Source: a virus | Length of the DNA: 44,005 nucleotides | IMG/VR virus record: IMGVR_UViG_3300009151_000125 | Location: 1-44,005 of that record | Strand: one strand, 5' to 3' | Shown here: piece by piece, positions 42,365 through 44,005 of the stretch | Layout of the letters: every line of letters begins with the position of its first letter | How positions within the stretch are numbered: position 1 is the first letter of the stretch | Made by a program: the position numbers and the translations under genes | The notes under the pieces: generated by a model | Told to the model about the DNA's origin: nothing | What the model saw: the letters and a program-made list of their open reading frames with translations, nothing else | Databases searched by the model: none

Positions 42365-44002
42365 ATGCAAGAAAATAAAAATTTAGTACAAGAGGCTCTT
42401 ATTCAAATGAAACAAGTTGAAGAAGCTATTGCCGAAAATGCAAAAGGAATACTTCATTCTACAATGAAAGAAGAAATCAATCAATTAGTAAAAGAATCTC
42501 TCTCAGAACAAGATGATGAAGAAGAGATTGATCTAGATACAGACATGGACGACACAGATGTAGATACTGATGTTGACATGAATGTAGATAACGATGAAAT
42601 GGATATGGATGTAGATACAGACATGGACATGGATTCAGAAGAAAGTCCTATAGATTTAACTGACGCATCTGATGAAGAAATTCTGAAAGTGTTCAAAGCT
42701 ATGGGTGAAGAAGATGGTATCATTGTTAAAAAAGATGGTAACAATATTCACCTAACAGATGATGACTCTGATACAGAATATCTTGTTAAGCTTGGTGAGT
42801 CTGAAGAAGACGAAGAAATAAACATGAATGAAATGGATGAAATTATGAACCAAGAAACAGACGAATCAGTACAAGACGTTATTGATGCTATTTTCTCTAA
42901 AAACGGAGACACATCAGAAGTTGATATGGATGATGTAAAATCTGATGATGATTCTGAAGAAGTCGTTTACGAAATTCATTTAGATGATGATGATGAAGAA
43001 TCGGATATGGACGAAGAAATGGACGAAGAAATCGACGAACAAGACGAAGATGATGAAGAATGGGAAATGGACGAAGAAATGGACGAAGAAATGGACGAAG
43101 AAATGGACGAAGAAATCGACGAACAAGACGAAGATGATGAAGAATCAGACATGGATGAATCTTACATTAGAGAAGGTAAATCAACCATTAAACCTAAAGG
43201 TGTTGGAATTGGATCAGGACCTAAATTCGCTTACAAAAAATCTGCTGGCGGATTTAAAGAGGACAAAAAACAAGGTCCTAAATCAGTAGGTACTGGTAAA
43301 GCAAAATTTGAATACAAGAAAGGTGGTAACATGGAAGGTAAATCTAAAGTTGTTAAAGCTGAAACTAAAGAAGGTCAAGGATACAAAGATAAAGAAGACG
43401 AAAGATTGGCGATGAAGCACGGTAAAATTGCTTCAAAAGATCTTAAATCTACTAAAGCTCGTAGAGATGACGCTGGTTTTGAAAAAAAAGAAACTAAAGA
43501 AGCTGCAAGAACTTACGGTATGGGTTCTAAAGAAGGTAGAGGTTTAAGAAAAGGTATTACAAACAACAGAAATTACGTTTATAGTAATTCTGGTGTTAAA
43601 GTAGAATCTACACAAGCAGAAGTTAGTATGTTGAGAGAAAAGAACGAAGAGTATAGAAAAGCATTAAATGTTTTCAGAGAAAAACTTAATGAAGTTGCTA
43701 CATTCAATTCAAACTTAGCTTATGCTACGAGATTGTTCACAGAACATTCAACAACTAAAAAAGAAAAAATAAATATCCTTAGGAGATTTGACGGAGTTGA
43801 AACTTTAAAAGAATCAAAAAGTCTTTACAAATCAATAAAAGACGAATTAACTAAAGGAGATACACAACCAATTACAGAATCGGTTGAAACAAAATTAAAC
43901 AAACAAGTTTCTACAGGTTCATCAGTTAATCTAATTGAGTCTAAAACATATGAAAATCCTCAGTTCTTAAGAATGAAAGATTTGATGTCTAAATTAGGTT
44001 AA
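42365..44002 (+). CDS. prohead core/scaffold protein (T4 gp22-like by position and composition)
   Basis: 545 residues. The N-terminus (MQENKNLVQEALIQMKQVEEAIAENAKGIL) is helical, with SLSEQD at 45-50. Long acidic repeats (DMDVDTD; EEMDEEMDEE; twice IDEQDEDDEE) span about 55-260. A basic region (KPKGVG, KFEYKKGG, KDKEDERLAMKHGK) and a C-terminal coiled-coil (STQAEVSMLREKNEEYRKALNVFREKLNEVATFNSNLAYATRLF) typical of gp22-type core proteins follow. The C-terminal helix plus its place directly after the protease and, in T4 order, before the capsid gene support a scaffold role. The acidic repeats are much longer than in T4 gp22. Only 3 bp of the window follow its stop. Confidence 0.75.
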   Translation: MQENKNLVQEALIQMKQVEEAIAENAKGILHSTMKEEINQLVKESLSEQDDEEEIDLDTDMDDTDVDTDVDMNVDNDEMDMDVDTDMDMDSEESPIDLTDASDEEILKVFKAMGEEDGIIVKKDGNNIHLTDDDSDTEYLVKLGESEEDEEINMNEMDEIMNQETDESVQDVIDAIFSKNGDTSEVDMDDVKSDDDSEEVVYEIHLDDDDEESDMDEEMDEEIDEQDEDDEEWEMDEEMDEEMDEEMDEEIDEQDEDDEESDMDESYIREGKSTIKPKGVGIGSGPKFAYKKSAGGFKEDKKQGPKSVGTGKAKFEYKKGGNMEGKSKVVKAETKEGQGYKDKEDERLAMKHGKIASKDLKSTKARRDDAGFEKKETKEAARTYGMGSKEGRGLRKGITNNRNYVYSNSGVKVESTQAEVSMLREKNEEYRKALNVFREKLNEVATFNSNLAYATRLFTEHSTTKKEKINILRRFDGVETLKESKSLYKSIKDELTKGDTQPITESVETKLNKQVSTGSSVNLIESKTYENPQFLRMKDLMSKLG

Positions 44003-44005
44003 TTA

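Noticed and set aside
42940-43150. Possible CRISPR-like or satellite repeat
   Set aside because: The periodic DNA is in-frame coding repeat (DEEM/IDEQ units) without spacers.
42984-43289. Lys/Trp-rich frame inside the core-protein gene
   Set aside because: Frame-shifted reading of the GAxGAA-type acidic repeat; it produces periodic WTKKWTKK without biological sense.

Overview
This window looks like part of the genome of a large T4-type tailed phage (myovirus) that infects a Bacteroidetes, probably Flavobacteriia, host. The phage assignment rests on the right end. It carries a large terminase, a gp20-type portal, a gp21-type prohead protease and a gp22-like acidic core protein, in T4 order. 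The host assignment rests on strong AT bias, the absence of consistent Shine-Dalgarno sites, many TTTG-N19-TATCTTTG promoters (the Bacteroidetes sigma-factor consensus is TAnnTTTG), several SC-type lipoprotein signals and a Bacteroidetes-type ribosomal protein bS21.

Layout. 1-2264 (minus strand): a nucleic-acid repair cassette (RNA ligase cut by the window edge, P-loop kinase, metallophosphoesterase) with small unknown genes. 2349-9029 (plus): a block of probable virion or ejected proteins, including one with a transmembrane helix and a peptidoglycan-binding domain. 9109-10833 (minus): ClpP, an HNH endonuclease and small genes. 10902-14680: small unknown genes and a lipoprotein. 12358-19737: an array with 12 canonical tRNAs, one tRNA-Arg whose anticodon loop is interrupted, three degenerate or tRNA-like elements and several structured RNAs of unknown type, interleaved with small genes, a DNA methyltransferase and a Dps-like protein. 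19844-24741: lipoprotein, M15/M23-like cell-wall peptidase, DUF2061 membrane protein, HAD phosphatase and a KWC-motif protein. 24806-25201 (minus): a tmRNA. 25275-31885: M20-like peptidase, HExxH metallopeptidase, a ClpC-like unfoldase diverging from an Hsp20 gene, a KTSC protein and a nucleotidyltransferase. 31926-44002: the DNA-packaging and prohead module, with a phage bS21 gene inserted on the opposite strand.

How it fits together. The window concentrates functions for taking over or protecting host translation: tRNAs, tmRNA, bS21 and RNA repair enzymes. It also holds proteostasis functions: ClpP, a ClpC-type ATPase that keeps its ClpP-docking loop, Hsp20 and two further metallopeptidases. 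A phage tmRNA tag ending in VVVAA beside a phage ClpC/ClpP pair suggests a self-contained rescue-and-degrade circuit. RNA repair enzymes beside a tRNA-Arg with a hairpin in its anticodon loop suggest either a countermeasure to anticodon nucleases or an unusual form of tRNA processing.

Two promoter classes are visible: the host type TAnnTTTG and a phage type TATTTAT(A/T), whose reverse complement resembles the T4 late-promoter box. In about 15 genes the first base of the box lies 11-12 nt before the start codon. That spacing predicts leaderless or almost leaderless mRNAs.
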